NCBI RefSeq assembly: GCF_025961225.1
Contig: NZ_JAOQNG010000001.1
Span: forward strand, 1,587,001 to 1,651,000
Source of the DNA: Azospirillum canadense
GTDB lineage: Bacteria; Pseudomonadota; Alphaproteobacteria; Azospirillales; Azospirillaceae
DNA length: 64,000 bases
Direction of reading: 5' to 3'
Shown here piece by piece: positions 27,835 to 37,040 of this stretch (positions are counted from its first letter, which is position 1; every line of letters starts with the position of its first letter). A model generated the notes under the pieces. That model was given only the letters and a program-made list of their open reading frames with translations, was not told where the DNA came from and did not search any database. Position numbers and translations under genes: made by a program.

Positions 27835-30833
27835 CGCGCGATCACCGACACCGACGCGGCGGTGATGGCCAACTGTCCGAGGATGCTGCCGATGCTCTTG
27901 GAAAATTCCAGGAAATCGAAAGGCTTCGGATCCCGCGGCACCACCAGCATCGACCCCGGCGGGATCGCCTGGACCATGTGGTTCCAGGACGACAGCGCCA
28001 GCGGCTGGGCCCGCCCGTCGGGGAGCACCAGGAAGACGCGGTCGGAATCGGCGTTGCGGGTGGGCCCGCCCGCTTCCCGCAGGTAATCGTCCTGGGTCTT
28101 GCCGCTGACGAACTGGGCCGCGACGGGGTGCTGCACCTCCCCGGTCACGGTGACGGTCAGCGTCCGCTTCGGCACGTTGATGCGGTCGTCCGGTTCCAGC
28201 AGCGGGTCGAGGTCGGGCCGGCCGCGCAGCACCATCGGATCGGCTTCCACCACGATGCGCCCCAAAGGCTCGACTCCGCGCAGCTGGGTGGCCAGTTGGC
28301 GGGCGAGCCCGACCACGTCGGACCGCGCGGCCTCGCCCTTTTCCACCTCGTGCACCATCCATTCCTCAAGCTCGCGGGCCTTCTGGGCGTAGACGTCGCG
28401 CTCGCGCCGCCGTTCGCTTTCGCGCAGGAACACGGTCCCGGCGGGATAGGCCTCCGCGGTCAGGCCGCCGGCCCGGTCGATCAGCGAGGACAGCCGCTCC
28501 CCGCGCGCGATGTCGTAGCTGCCGGGACGCCGCACCGCGCCGGCGATGGTCACCGCGCGCGTCTCCATGGCCTGGGCGGCGGGGTTGACGCGGATGGCGT
28601 CACCGGGCCCCGCGGTCAGGCGTTCGGCCGCCGCCAGATCGACACGCCGCCGCGTTCCGTTCGCCGCCGTGATCTCCACGGCGCCGGGATCGGCGGTGGC
28701 GGCAAGCCCACCCGCCGCCGCGACGAGCGCCTCCAGCGTCGCCGCCTCGGCGACCGGATAGGGACCGGGGGCGCGCACCGCACCCCGAACCTGGACGATG
28801 CGCTCGCCGAGCAGGGCGACGACCGCTGGCGGAATCGGTTCTTCCGCCGTTGGCGGAGCGGGTTCGGCCGGCGTCGGCGACAGCAGGGCGCGGACCCGGT
28901 CCGCGGAAAACAGGTGTACGCGGTCACCATCGGCCAGCTTGCGGTTGGCGCGGCCGGCCGCGACCTCTTGCGGCGAGAAGGGGATCAGCGCGCGGGCGAG
29001 CGTCCGCCGGTCCGTGCGCTCGATGACGCCGAGCAGCGGGTAGACGTCCCGCTTCAGCGCTCCGCCGCCGGTCAGCGCGTCGCGCAAGGTCGCCCCACCG
29101 GCCAACGGCCGCACGCCCGGCCGGCGCACATGGCCGACCAATTCGTACAGGGGCTCGTCGGATTCGACGATCACGCCTTCCGCGGCCGTGCGGCCTCCGT
29201 ATGCCCCGCCAGAGGATGCCCCGCCGTAGGACGGCGTTTCCAAACCACCCGCCGCGCGCGCGAGCGCTTCCCTTCCGGCACCTGCGGCGGAGGGATAGAA
29301 GCCCGGCCTTGGCACACCGCCGAGCAGGAGCGTGGAGTGCTCCAGCGCGAAGGCCAGCAGGTCCGGCACCGCGTCGAACAGGGGCGGGCAGGCGATGCGC
29401 GAACCGGTCAGCTCGGCCGCGGCGCGGGCCTGCGGTCCCTTCGCCAGGGGGCCATCGGGCCGGGCGGCCAAAGCGCGCGCGAGCACCACGAGGCCTTGGC
29501 AGGATTCCGCCGCGGGCGCCTTGGCGCCGCGCAGCAGGTCGAGCACGGGCTCCGATGTTAGAAAATCAACGTCGTCGGCGCCCAGCACGTAGAGCGCGTC
29601 GCCCTCAGTGAGCGAACGGCGGTCGCGCCCGCGAAGCACCGCCGCCAAGTCGACGGGCACCAGCGTGCGCGAGCGGGTCGCCGGGTCTTTCGCGGCGAGG
29701 ACGGCGAAGGGCAGGTACGGCTCCGGCCGAAGGTCGGCTTTGGTCAGCAGCGCGTCGAGGCTGCGCGCGGCGGCGAGCGCCCGCGGACCGGGACGCAGCA
29801 CGTGCCCCTCCAGCCGGACCTCGCCCCGGCGGTCTTCCCGCAGCGGGGCCAGGGACAGCAGGTCGCCATCGGCCAGGACGGGTTCCGGTGCCCCGCCGAG
29901 TTCCTCCGTGGTTTCCTCGCCGTTCGGACCGATCGCGAAGCGCAACGCGCGTTGCGCGCCGGGGCGCAGCACCCCGCCGGCCAGTTCCTTCGCCTCGGCC
30001 AGCGTCAGCGCGTTGCGGTCTGGGGGAAGTTCGTAGATGCCCGGCCGGTTGACCGGCCCCATGACGGCGAGGGTGGGGCCGAGCGGCGGCACGAACAGCC
30101 GGTCGCCGTCTCGAAGGCGCAGGCCCGCCTGAGCCCCGTTCCCGGTGATGAAAAGATCGTAGAGGTCAACGGCGCGGCTGTCGTCGCCCGCGCCGGCGCG
30201 GAACAGGCGGATGCGGCGCAGGGAACCGGAACGGGTGACCCCACCCGCGGCCGACAAGGCGTCGAGCAGGGTGCCGAAGGCGCCGATCTCGTGACGGCCG
30301 GGCCTTCCGACGGACCCGGTCACCAGGACGCCGATGCGCCGGACCTCGGTGACCGACACGAAGACATCGGTGTTGGGGTAGGAGGACGCCACGGCCCCGG
30401 CCAGTTCGGTGCGAAGCTCCGCCAGGGTCAGGGCCTGGGCAACGACGGGGCGCACGTCGTCGACGGTGAGCAGGCCGGCGTTGTCGATCACGTACCGCTT
30501 GCTGACGGATTTCTGCCCGCGCAGCGACACCAGCAACTCGTCCCCCGGGCCGAGCGCGTAGTCGGCCTGCACGGCGCCGGAGCTGTTGTGGGTGGCGCTG
30601 TCCGGGCCGAACTGGTCATAGCCGAACTGCCGGAGCGGGTTTGCGGCGCGGGCCGAATAGGCGACCTCCACCGGCGAGGCGGTGGTCTGCCCCGCTTGAG
30701 GCGCGTTTGGCGGAGGGTGGGGCGACCGCGCCGGCTCGGTGGCCAACGCCGCGAATGCCCACAGGGCCAGCGCCATCCAAGGCGCCACCCAGGACACGAC
30801 GCGAGCAAAAATCCTGCGTGTCGCTTCAAGCAT
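27831..30833 (-). CDS. Very long polysaccharide export protein with multiple SLBB domains
   Basis: The 1000-residue protein has a signal peptide (residues 1 to about 31) and a Wza-type poly-export domain from about 85 (YALGPGDELLVSLRGQKSVS, LTVDDVRPVVAQALTLAELR). A series of SLBB/SLBB-like modules follows, for example VTGSVGRPGRHEIGAFGTLL, VMGPVNRPGIYELPPDRNAL, LVGHVRRPGVRPLAGGATLR, VRGAVRAPGPYPVAEAATLE, IAGAVRRPGSYDIARGERLS and VTGEVQHPVAAQFVSGKTQD. This is two to three times the length of Wza. It probably forms the periplasmic and outer-membrane exit channel. ATG 30833 is chosen because the signal peptide starts there. Confidence 0.88.
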   Translation of the reverse strand: MLEATRRIFARVVSWVAPWMALALWAFAALATEPARSPHPPPNAPQAGQTTASPVEVAYSARAANPLRQFGYDQFGPDSATHNSSGAVQADYALGPGDELLVSLRGQKSVSKRYVIDNAGLLTVDDVRPVVAQALTLAELRTELAGAVASSYPNTDVFVSVTEVRRIGVLVTGSVGRPGRHEIGAFGTLLDALSAAGGVTRSGSLRRIRLFRAGAGDDSRAVDLYDLFITGNGAQAGLRLRDGDRLFVPPLGPTLAVMGPVNRPGIYELPPDRNALTLAEAKELAGGVLRPGAQRALRFAIGPNGEETTEELGGAPEPVLADGDLLSLAPLREDRRGEVRLEGHVLRPGPRALAAARSLDALLTKADLRPEPYLPFAVLAAKDPATRSRTLVPVDLAAVLRGRDRRSLTEGDALYVLGADDVDFLTSEPVLDLLRGAKAPAAESCQGLVVLARALAARPDGPLAKGPQARAAAELTGSRIACPPLFDAVPDLLAFALEHSTLLLGGVPRPGFYPSAAGAGREALARAAGGLETPSYGGASSGGAYGGRTAAEGVIVESDEPLYELVGHVRRPGVRPLAGGATLRDALTGGGALKRDVYPLLGVIERTDRRTLARALIPFSPQEVAAGRANRKLADGDRVHLFSADRVRALLSPTPAEPAPPTAEEPIPPAVVALLGERIVQVRGAVRAPGPYPVAEAATLEALVAAAGGLAATADPGAVEITAANGTRRRVDLAAAERLTAGPGDAIRVNPAAQAMETRAVTIAGAVRRPGSYDIARGERLSSLIDRAGGLTAEAYPAGTVFLRESERRRERDVYAQKARELEEWMVHEVEKGEAARSDVVGLARQLATQLRGVEPLGRIVVEADPMVLRGRPDLDPLLEPDDRINVPKRTLTVTVTGEVQHPVAAQFVSGKTQDDYLREAGGPTRNADSDRVFLVLPDGRAQPLALSSWNHMVQAIPPGSMLVVPRDPKPFDFLEFSKSIGSILGQLAITAASVSVIAR

Positions 30834-31027
30834 CAACTGTCGTGGCCTGCGCCGCGTCCACCAGCGGGATGCTGGTACTCTGGACGGAATACCAATGCGT
30901 GTGATTTTCGGGAAAAACAATCGTTTTCGCGTGATGCGACCAGCCGTACACCGCCCCGTTGCCGTCGCGCCGGTGCGGGTGTATCGTCATTATCCTGTCG
31001 GGGGAGAGCGCGCGGGGATCGCGGGCC
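30834..31027. promoter_or_regulatory. Divergent promoter region, export gene / metallopeptidase-like gene
   Basis: This 194-bp gap is richer in A and T than its surroundings (gattttcgggaaaaacaatcg) and must carry both promoters. No specific operator can be named. Confidence 0.35.
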
Positions 31028-31633
31028 ATGATTTCGGGTGTGTCGTCGAACGCTCTGTCCGGGCTGTCGCGCCTGCGCGCCGGCCGCGGGGTGTCCGCGT
31101 CCGGCGCCGCCGACCCGTCCGCACAACCGGCATCCGACCAGCAGCAACAGCAGATCCAGGCGCTCCAGCGCGCCGACACCAGCGTGCGCCAGCACGAGGC
31201 GGCGCATCAGGCGACGGGCGGACCCTACGCCGGCGGCGCCTCCTTCACCTACACGCGCGGCCCGGACGGCAAGAACTACGCGACCGCCGGGGAAGTCCCG
31301 GTGGACACCAGCCCGGAGCGCGACCCGCAGGCCACCATCCGCAAGATGGAGACGGTCAAGGCCGCAGCCTTGGCGCCCGCTGATCCGTCGCCGCAGGATA
31401 TGCGTGTCGCGCAGCAGGCGGACGCTGCAAAGGCGCAGGCCCAGCAGGAACAACGCAGTGCGTCATCGGGAACGGGCGGCGCCGGAGAGGGCACTTCCAG
31501 GGGCGGAACACCCGGGGAACGGCCCCCCGAAAACGGATCCGCCGCCCCGGCGTTGGCGGCGCGCGGGGCGGCGGCATATGGGGCGGCTTCCGCGATCGGG
31601 CGGCGACCGGCCTACGCCGGCATCACCGTCTGA
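31028..31633 (+). CDS. SprA-related putative metallopeptidase-like protein
   Basis: The 201-residue protein has a central HEAAH motif (His56, Glu57, His60) in [20 protein letters not shown], followed by [20 protein letters not shown]. That pattern belongs to the SprA-related family of putative zinc metalloproteins. No signal peptide is evident. The flanks are low complexity: Gln-rich before the motif and Gly/Pro/Ala-rich after residue 140. The function is not established for the family, and proteolysis has not been shown to my knowledge. A short coiled region ([14 protein letters not shown]) may mediate contacts. Confidence 0.7.
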   Translation: MISGVSSNALSGLSRLRAGRGVSASGAADPSAQPASDQQQQQIQALQRADTSVRQHEAAHQATGGPYAGGASFTYTRGPDGKNYATAGEVPVDTSPERDPQATIRKMETVKAAALAPADPSPQDMRVAQQADAAKAQAQQEQRSASSGTGGAGEGTSRGGTPGERPPENGSAAPALAARGAAAYGAASAIGRRPAYAGITV

Positions 31634-31654
31634 CCGCCCGCCTCTGGACGGTCA

Positions 31655-32551
31655 TCAGCGCCGGACCGGCGTCTCACCGTCCAGGGTCATCAACGGGCCG
31701 TACAGTTCCGGACGGCGGTCGCGGAACACGCCCCAGGAGGCGCGCTGCGCAGCGATCCGGTCAAGGTCGAAGCTGGCGGTCAGCACCGTCTCGCTTTCGC
31801 GGTCGGCCTGCTCCACCAACTCGCCCGTCGGCCCCGCGATGAAGGAGGAGCCGTAGAAGGTGATGGCGCAGGTCTCCCCCTGTTCCCGCCCGACGCGGTT
31901 GGACGCGACCAACGGCATCAGGTTGGCACCGGCATGCCCCTGCATCACCCGGGTCCAGTGGGCTTGGCTGTCGAGCGAGGAGTCCTGCGGCTCCGACCCG
32001 ATGGCGGTCGGATAGAGCAGGACCTCCGCGCCCTTCAGCGCCATGGCGCGCGCTGTTTCCGGGAACCACTGGTCCCAGCAGATCGCGCAGCCGACCGCCG
32101 CGTAGCGCGTCTTGTAGACCTGGAATCCGGTGTCGCCGGGGCTGAAGTAGAATTTTTCCTGATAGCCCGGCCCGTCGGGAATGTGCGACTTGCGGTAGAC
32201 GCCGAGCACGGAGCCGTCGGCGTCGATCATGGCGATCGAGTTGTAATAGGCGTTCCGCGCCCGCTCGAAGAAGCTGGTCGGGATGACCACCGAAAGCTCG
32301 CGCGCCAGCGCGCTCATCCGGGCGATGACCGGGTGGTCCTCCACAGGGTGCGCGAGCGCGAAGAGATCCTGCTTCTGGTCCTTGCAGAAGTAGGGAGTCT
32401 CGAACAGTTCCTGCGGCAGGATGATCTGGGCGCCGCGCGCCGCCGCCTGGCGCACCAAGCGCTCGACGCCGGCCACGTTGGCCTCGCGGTCCCAACCGCA
32501 GGCCATCTGGGTGGCGGCAAGGGTAACGGTGCGTCCGGAGGTGGGGCGCAT
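31655..32551 (-). CDS. aguB: N-carbamoylputrescine amidase
   Basis: AguB hydrolyses N-carbamoylputrescine to putrescine, CO2 and ammonia, the last step of the agmatine route. The 298-residue nitrilase-family protein has the catalytic triad Glu48 (LPQELFETPYF), Lys120 (YRKSHIPDGPGYQEKF) and Cys157 (GCAICWDQWFPE). The subgroup-specific segments YPTAIGSEPQDSSLDSQAHW and FYGSSFIAGPTGELV match plant and bacterial N-carbamoylputrescine amidases. ATG 32551 has AGGAG upstream and gives the normal family length. The partner agmatine deiminase (aguA) is not in the window. It diverges from a MarR gene. Confidence 0.92.
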   Translation of the reverse strand: MRPTSGRTVTLAATQMACGWDREANVAGVERLVRQAAARGAQIILPQELFETPYFCKDQKQDLFALAHPVEDHPVIARMSALARELSVVIPTSFFERARNAYYNSIAMIDADGSVLGVYRKSHIPDGPGYQEKFYFSPGDTGFQVYKTRYAAVGCAICWDQWFPETARAMALKGAEVLLYPTAIGSEPQDSSLDSQAHWTRVMQGHAGANLMPLVASNRVGREQGETCAITFYGSSFIAGPTGELVEQADRESETVLTASFDLDRIAAQRASWGVFRDRRPELYGPLMTLDGETPVRR

Positions 32552-33063
32552 GCTGCGGTGCTCCTGTGCTCTGATCTGCTGCGTGGTGGCGGTGGTGCCC
32601 GACGACGGGGCGCCGGCCCCTGATTGCTTGGCCATGTTCGGCCCGGCGCCTTTTTGGGGACGGCGCGTGGCTTTCGCAACCCTTCACGCCGCCGGGAAAA
32701 CGACTGTCACAAACTCTTCAACAAACGCGCGGCGCTCCGCGTCTTCCAGCCGGGTGCGCTCGGCGCGTTCGGCAAAAGGAATGGAAGAGCATACCTGAGT
32801 ATGATGCGTCGACACGTCGCTCCATCCGTGTATCCGCTTCCCATTCTTGCCCACCTTCGGAAATTTGAGCGATGATGTTCATAACGCGGATTTTTCGCAT
32901 CCATGCGGCTGGCGGAACCGCCGCTGCGCCGACATTGCTTGGTCACGCATTGTCTTTACGCATTTTTCGCGAAACGATATGATCAATGGAGTGGTTTTTA
33001 ATTGCTCTAGAGGGGTGCCGAGCGCTGCGTCCCCCTCGGTGCGGCTGCTGAAAGATTGCTTTT
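32552..33063. promoter_or_regulatory. 512-bp divergent region between aguB and marR
   Basis: I see no gene here. The part nearest marR (32700-33063) is AT-richer than the window average. A 10-bp palindrome TTTCGCGAAA at 32965-32974, about 90 bp before the marR start, could be a MarR-type operator. Confidence 0.4.
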
Positions 33064-33591
33064 ATGGAACGGAGAATCAAGAGACAGGAGCCCGACATCG
33101 TCTGCGCGCAGGTCGGTCGGCCGATGACCGAATCGCAGGGGTCCGAGGGCAACCTGTCCCATGCCGCGCGGGAGGTGCATCGTGCGTTTGCACGCGCCCT
33201 GCAGAACCGCATCTCCAGCCATGGCGTCAGTATGGGGCAATGGTATTTCTTGCGCGCCCTGTGGGACGAGGACGGACTGACCCAACGCGAGTTGAGCCAG
33301 CGCGTCGGCATGATGGAGCCGACGACCGTCACCGCGCTGAACAACATGGAGCGGCAGGATCTGGTGCGGCGCGTCCGCAACCCGCACGACCGGCGGAAGG
33401 TCAACATCTTCCTGACGCCGAAGGGCAGGGCGCTGCGCACCGACATTCTGCCCTGCGCGAACGAAATCGCCCAACAGGCGACGCTCGGCATTGCCCCCGG
33501 TGAGATCGCGACGGCGATCAGCGTACTGCGCCGCGTCGCGTCCAATCTCGCCAGCCTTCCCGTGATGGACATGGACGACGAACTGGGCTGA
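33064..33591 (+). CDS. MarR-family transcriptional regulator
   Basis: The 175-residue protein has a winged HTH at about residues 75-125 (LTQRELSQRVGMMEPTTVTA, then LNNMERQDLVRRVRNPHDRR with the wing). The dimerisation helices include AREVHRAFARALQNRISSHG. The segment SMGQWYFLRALWDEDGLTQR is typical of MarR proteins that sense aromatic or phenolic ligands. ATG 33124 (MTESQ) is an alternative start that removes 20 residues. It diverges from aguB across a long intergenic region; autoregulation is likely, and the ligand is unknown. Confidence 0.88.
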   Translation: MERRIKRQEPDIVCAQVGRPMTESQGSEGNLSHAAREVHRAFARALQNRISSHGVSMGQWYFLRALWDEDGLTQRELSQRVGMMEPTTVTALNNMERQDLVRRVRNPHDRRKVNIFLTPKGRALRTDILPCANEIAQQATLGIAPGEIATAISVLRRVASNLASLPVMDMDDELG

Positions 33592-33669
33592 GGTCCCGGT
33601 CGCTCGGGAAGTTCGATCGGGGCGATCATACGGTCGGCGGCTGGACACTTCCCGTGCCCGCCGACCGCA

Positions 33670-34977
33670 TCAGTCGTCGAGATCGGGGGGCGGGGGCAGG
33701 CTGGCGCCGGTCAGGTTGGCCCCGGTGAACTTGGCGTCGCGGATGTTGGCGTCGCTCAGGATCGCCCCGGTCAGGTCCGCGTTCGAGAAATCGCAGCCGG
33801 CCAGATTCGCTCCGCGCAGATTGATCCGCACGCAGGACGCGCCGGAGAAGTTGCAGCCGGTGAGGTTGGCGGCCCACAGCCGTCCGGTGGGCTTCCCGTC
33901 CGGACCCTTGATGTCCACCCAGCCAATGCCGGCCCCGTCGAAGCGGGCACCGCTGAGATTGGCGCCGCGCAGCGTGGCGCCGTCGAGGATGGCGCCGGTG
34001 AAATCGCTCTCAGACAGATCGGCGCCGGAAATGTCGCACATGATCAGCAGCGCGTCGCGCATCTTGGCGCCGGTCAGTATGGCGCCCTTCAGGTTGGCGC
34101 CCGACAGGTTCACGCCGTGCAGGTCGATGTGCGACAGGTCGGCCCCGCCGAGGTCGGCGCGGGCGCCCATAGCGCCGTTGGTGTTGATCCAGGTGTAATG
34201 GCTGTGCAGCGATTCCTGGATCTGCACCGAGAAATTCTCAGCGGAACGGGCGAGGTTGGCGCCGGTGGTGTCGGCCCCGGCGAGGTCCGCGCCCTCCATC
34301 CTGGCGCCCTGAAGGTCGGCGTTCCGCAAATTGGCCCCGGCCAGCACCGTGCCGGTCAGGTTGGCGTCGCGCAGAATTGCGCCTTGAAGATTCACGCCCG
34401 ACATGTTGCAGCCGCGCAGGTCGGCACGCGCGAGGTTGCAGTTTTTCATGCTGGACCGCATCATCGTCGCGCCGGTCATCAGCGCGCCTTCGCAGTCGGC
34501 CCCGTTCATCGAAACGTCGGTCAGGTCGGCGCCGGACAGGTTGGCGTTGGCCATCATGGCGTCATCGAAGTCGCTGCCGGTCAGGTCCGATCGGACGAAA
34601 TCCAGGCCTTTCCCGCCTTTGCCGCCGCCGCCGTACAGCAGGGCGCCGCCGCGCAGGTCGGCCTCCTTCAGGATCGCGCGCTTCATCTTCGCGCCGCGCA
34701 TGCGGGCGCCGCGCAGGTCGGCGCGGTAGAGATTGCAGCCCGTCAGATCGGCCTTGGTCAGGTGCGCCGCGAACAGGTCCGCGTGGCTGAGGTTGGCGTT
34801 GGACAGGTCGCAATGCGCCAGGTTGGCGCCGGACAGCTTCCCCTGGGTCAGGTCGACGCCCGACAGGTTCGACCCTTCCAGGTTTCCCATGGTCAGGTTG
34901 GCACGGCTTCCACCGGCTTTGTTCTTCAGCCATCGCTCGTGCTTTTCAAGCACGGCGACCAACTCGTGTGGCGTCAT
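33670..34977 (-). CDS. Long pentapeptide-repeat protein
   Basis: The 435-residue protein is almost entirely A(D/N)LXX repeats, for example NLSGVDLTQGKLSGANLAHC and ADLSHIDLHGVNLSGANLKG. They should fold as a right-handed quadrilateral beta-helix. Residues 1-30 (MTPHELVAVLEKHERWLKNK) form a short helical cap seen on some family members. A Gly/Lys-rich break (YGGGGKGGKG) and a longer insert near residue 250 (SVQIQESLHSHYTWINTNGA) interrupt the helix. Some pentapeptide proteins mimic DNA and shield gyrase, but most have no known role. ATG 34977 is chosen over an upstream TTG. Confidence 0.87.
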   Translation of the reverse strand: MTPHELVAVLEKHERWLKNKAGGSRANLTMGNLEGSNLSGVDLTQGKLSGANLAHCDLSNANLSHADLFAAHLTKADLTGCNLYRADLRGARMRGAKMKRAILKEADLRGGALLYGGGGKGGKGLDFVRSDLTGSDFDDAMMANANLSGADLTDVSMNGADCEGALMTGATMMRSSMKNCNLARADLRGCNMSGVNLQGAILRDANLTGTVLAGANLRNADLQGARMEGADLAGADTTGANLARSAENFSVQIQESLHSHYTWINTNGAMGARADLGGADLSHIDLHGVNLSGANLKGAILTGAKMRDALLIMCDISGADLSESDFTGAILDGATLRGANLSGARFDGAGIGWVDIKGPDGKPTGRLWAANLTGCNFSGASCVRINLRGANLAGCDFSNADLTGAILSDANIRDAKFTGANLTGASLPPPPDLDD

Positions 34978-35191
34978 GGCCAGACCCGATGTCAACCGTT
35001 GCAAATCGCCCTGTCCCAGGGGAGCGGGCGCGGATTACCGAAATCCTGGGCCAGTGTCATAAGATAATCTCTTTCATTCGTTAAGATGGTTCGCCGCCCC
35101 GCGGCATCGGCGACCTCGTCGCCGGCTGGAGTGGAAGAAGCGTCACAGACGCGGGGCAAGCGCTATGGGGCCATCAAGGAGGGTTTTGGGA

Positions 35192-35917
35192 ATGAGCACG
35201 GGACACACGGTCGCGGCCTTCGACGCCGAACTGGCGCAGCTGCATCGGATCATCGTGACCATGGGGCAGCGGGTGGAGACTCAGTTCGCCGCCGCGCTGG
35301 AGTGCATCACCGAGCGCGACGCCGAGAAGGCGGCGGACATCATCCGCAACGATGCGGAAATCGATCGGCTGGAACTGGAACTGGAGGGGATGTGCGTCCG
35401 CCTACTGGCGCTTCGCCAGCCCATGGCCAAGGATTTGCGGGACATCGTGTCGGCACTGAAGATCGCTTCCAACCTGGAGCGGATGGGGGATTTCGCGGGT
35501 TCGGTCGCGAAGCGCGCGGTGACGCTGGCGGCCCTGCCGGTAGCCCCGCCCGTGGCGTCCTTGTCCTGGATGGGCCAGACGGTGCTCGGCATGATCCGCG
35601 ACATGGTGCGCGCCTACGAGACGCAGGACGCTGAGCTTGCCATGTCCGTCCGCAACCGCGACGGCGATGTCGATTCGGCCTACACCAGCCTGTTCCGGGA
35701 ATTCCTCACCTACATGATGGAAACCCCGACCCAGATCACCGGCTGCACGCATCTGCTGTTCGTCGCCAAGTCGATCGAGCGCATCGGCGACCACGCAACC
35801 AACGTGGCGGAAAACGTCTGCTACATGGTTCAAGGCCGCCTGCCGTCGGAGGAGCGCGTGAAGGGCGACCTCAGCAGCTTCGCGGTGGTCAACGACCGGC
35901 CGGAGGATGGAAAGTAG
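35192..35917 (+). CDS. phoU: Phosphate-transport regulatory protein PhoU
   Basis: PhoU links the Pst transporter to the PhoR kinase and represses the Pho regulon when phosphate is plentiful. The 241-residue protein shows two three-helix PhoU repeats, each with its metal-site motif: ITERDAEKAADIIRNDAEID/SNLERMGDFAGSVAK and the second VAKSIERIGDHATNVAENVC. A good ribosome site (aaggaggg) lies before ATG 35192. PhoU usually follows pstSCAB; here it stands alone between a pentapeptide-repeat gene and a small unknown gene, so the pst genes must be elsewhere. Confidence 0.93.
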   Translation: MSTGHTVAAFDAELAQLHRIIVTMGQRVETQFAAALECITERDAEKAADIIRNDAEIDRLELELEGMCVRLLALRQPMAKDLRDIVSALKIASNLERMGDFAGSVAKRAVTLAALPVAPPVASLSWMGQTVLGMIRDMVRAYETQDAELAMSVRNRDGDVDSAYTSLFREFLTYMMETPTQITGCTHLLFVAKSIERIGDHATNVAENVCYMVQGRLPSEERVKGDLSSFAVVNDRPEDGK

Positions 35918-36008
35918 GCTTCAACCGGCGCAACGGCGCGGGACCGGGGAACCGACGGCTCCGCCCGCGGTTCTTCGATCCGGGCGCAGCAACCGGAGAT
36001 CGGCCGCC

Positions 36009-36452
36009 ATGATTGCCGCGATCATCGAACAGGACCACGACGCCGGTCGGGAATTTTTCGCCGACATCGGCAACGAAACCCAACCCGCCTGGGAAGGGCG
36101 CGCGGGCGGGATGGAAGCCTTCGCTTCCCTTTGGGAACGCCACGGAACGATGCTGGAACGCGCTGTCGCCCCACGCCTGTCCGCGCTGGCCCTTCACGCC
36201 GACCTGGAGGCGCTGCTCGCCCAGCAACGGCTTGTGGTGGAGCGGGCCCGCGACCTGGTGCGGCGCGCGTCCGGGCGTGACGCGGATGGGCGCTGGTTGA
36301 CCGACTTTGAAGGGCTGAAGACGCTGTTCGATGATCAATGCCGGCGCGAATCGGCGCAACTGCTTCCGATGATCCGCGACCGCGCCGCGCCCGAGGACGT
36401 TGCCGAGATGACCCGCATCGCCCGCTCGCTGCGGGAGCAGCGGCCGGGGTGA
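36009..36452 (+). CDS. Small helical protein, possible degenerate hemerythrin-like domain
   Basis: This 147-residue protein is predicted to be mostly helical. The spacing of IIEQDHDAGREFFADIG, ERHGTMLERAVAP and FDDQCRRESAQLLPMIRDRA recalls HHE hemerythrin-like proteins, but most metal ligands are absent, so I do not assign the family with confidence. It starts at ATG 36009, 91 bp after phoU, and may be co-transcribed with it. No signal peptide or membrane segment is seen. Confidence 0.55.
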   Translation: MIAAIIEQDHDAGREFFADIGNETQPAWEGRAGGMEAFASLWERHGTMLERAVAPRLSALALHADLEALLAQQRLVVERARDLVRRASGRDADGRWLTDFEGLKTLFDDQCRRESAQLLPMIRDRAAPEDVAEMTRIARSLREQRPG

Positions 36453-36488
36453 TGCCCCGTCCGCCGTCCCGTGGCGATCGGTCGGGTT

Positions 36489-36664
36489 CTAAAGCGAACT
36501 AACGTTCGCTTTAGATTCAAATGGCCTCACACGCCGGCTCTCAGCGGATGCCCGTGGCATCCGCCTGCCGCCAGCGGGAACAAAGTTCCCGCGAGAGGCC
36601 GGGCTTCGGCCGCACGTGCGGCCGGGACCGCCGTCGCGGTCCAAAGCGGATCGCAATCCGCTTT
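36489..36664. repeat. Cluster of six consecutive hairpins, MITE-like element
   Basis: Perfect stems follow one another: 36489-36499/36504-36514 (11 bp), 36544-36552/36556-36564 (9 bp), 36574-36581/36585-36592 (8 bp), the 18-bp palindrome 36607-36624, 36625-36631/36636-36642 (7 bp), and 36643-36651/36656-36664 (9 bp). The outer ends read CTAAAGCG and CGCTTTAA, so the whole block has short inverted termini. It lies between the small gene at 36009 and chaB, and its right end overlaps the chaB stop codon. It has no coding potential that I can support. Confidence 0.8.
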
Positions 36665-36911
36665 AATGCTTCGGCTTCCAGCCGTCTTGATGCTTCGGCT
36701 TCCAGCCGTTGCCCACCCGTTCATACCGGCGCTCCACGGCCGCCCAAGCGACCTTGCGCGCCAATTCTTCGCGTTGAAGGGCCTGCCGGGCGGCGGGCGA
36801 CCGGCAGCCCTGCCAAGCGTTGTTGAACGCGGAGCGGTAAATATCCTGGGCCGCGGGAGGCAGGTTGGCCTTCACCGAGTCGGGAAGCTCCGTGTTGGTG
36901 CGGTAGGTCAT
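36663..36911 (-). CDS. chaB: ChaB-family protein
   Basis: This 82-residue protein matches ChaB along its length: MTYRTNTELPDSVKANLPPA, then AQDIYRSAFNNAWQGC and a REELARKVAWAAVERRYERV segment. E. coli ChaB is encoded next to the ChaA cation antiporter and was described as its regulator, but its real role is uncertain. The C-terminus carries an 8-residue tandem duplication (GWKPKHQDGWKPKH) from a 24-bp DNA repeat at 36666-36709. The TAA stop at 36663-36665 lies at the end of the hairpin cluster, so that element set the present C-terminus. Confidence 0.88.
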   Translation of the reverse strand: MTYRTNTELPDSVKANLPPAAQDIYRSAFNNAWQGCRSPAARQALQREELARKVAWAAVERRYERVGNGWKPKHQDGWKPKH

Positions 36912-37040
36912 GAGCGATTTCCTCCGTACATTCTTCAATTTCTTTTTCAAACAGTATAGACCGATGTTCCTCACCGTTTGTAGGGGTTTTCCGGGGCAGG
37001 CGACTTCTCAGCGTCGGGCACCGGTGAAAACGCGCAACGC

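Noticed and set aside
27597..29561. Long plus-strand open frame opposite the export protein gene
   Set aside because: Arg/Gly/Gln-rich with no recognisable fold; the minus-strand SLBB gene explains the region.
32624..32946. Short open frames in the aguB-marR gap
   Set aside because: They are short, lack ribosome sites and domains, and overlap on both strands.
35040..35080. Pho-box-like TGTCAT...TTTCAT upstream of phoU
   Set aside because: The two half-sites are not spaced as the 11-bp-phased direct repeats of a Pho box.
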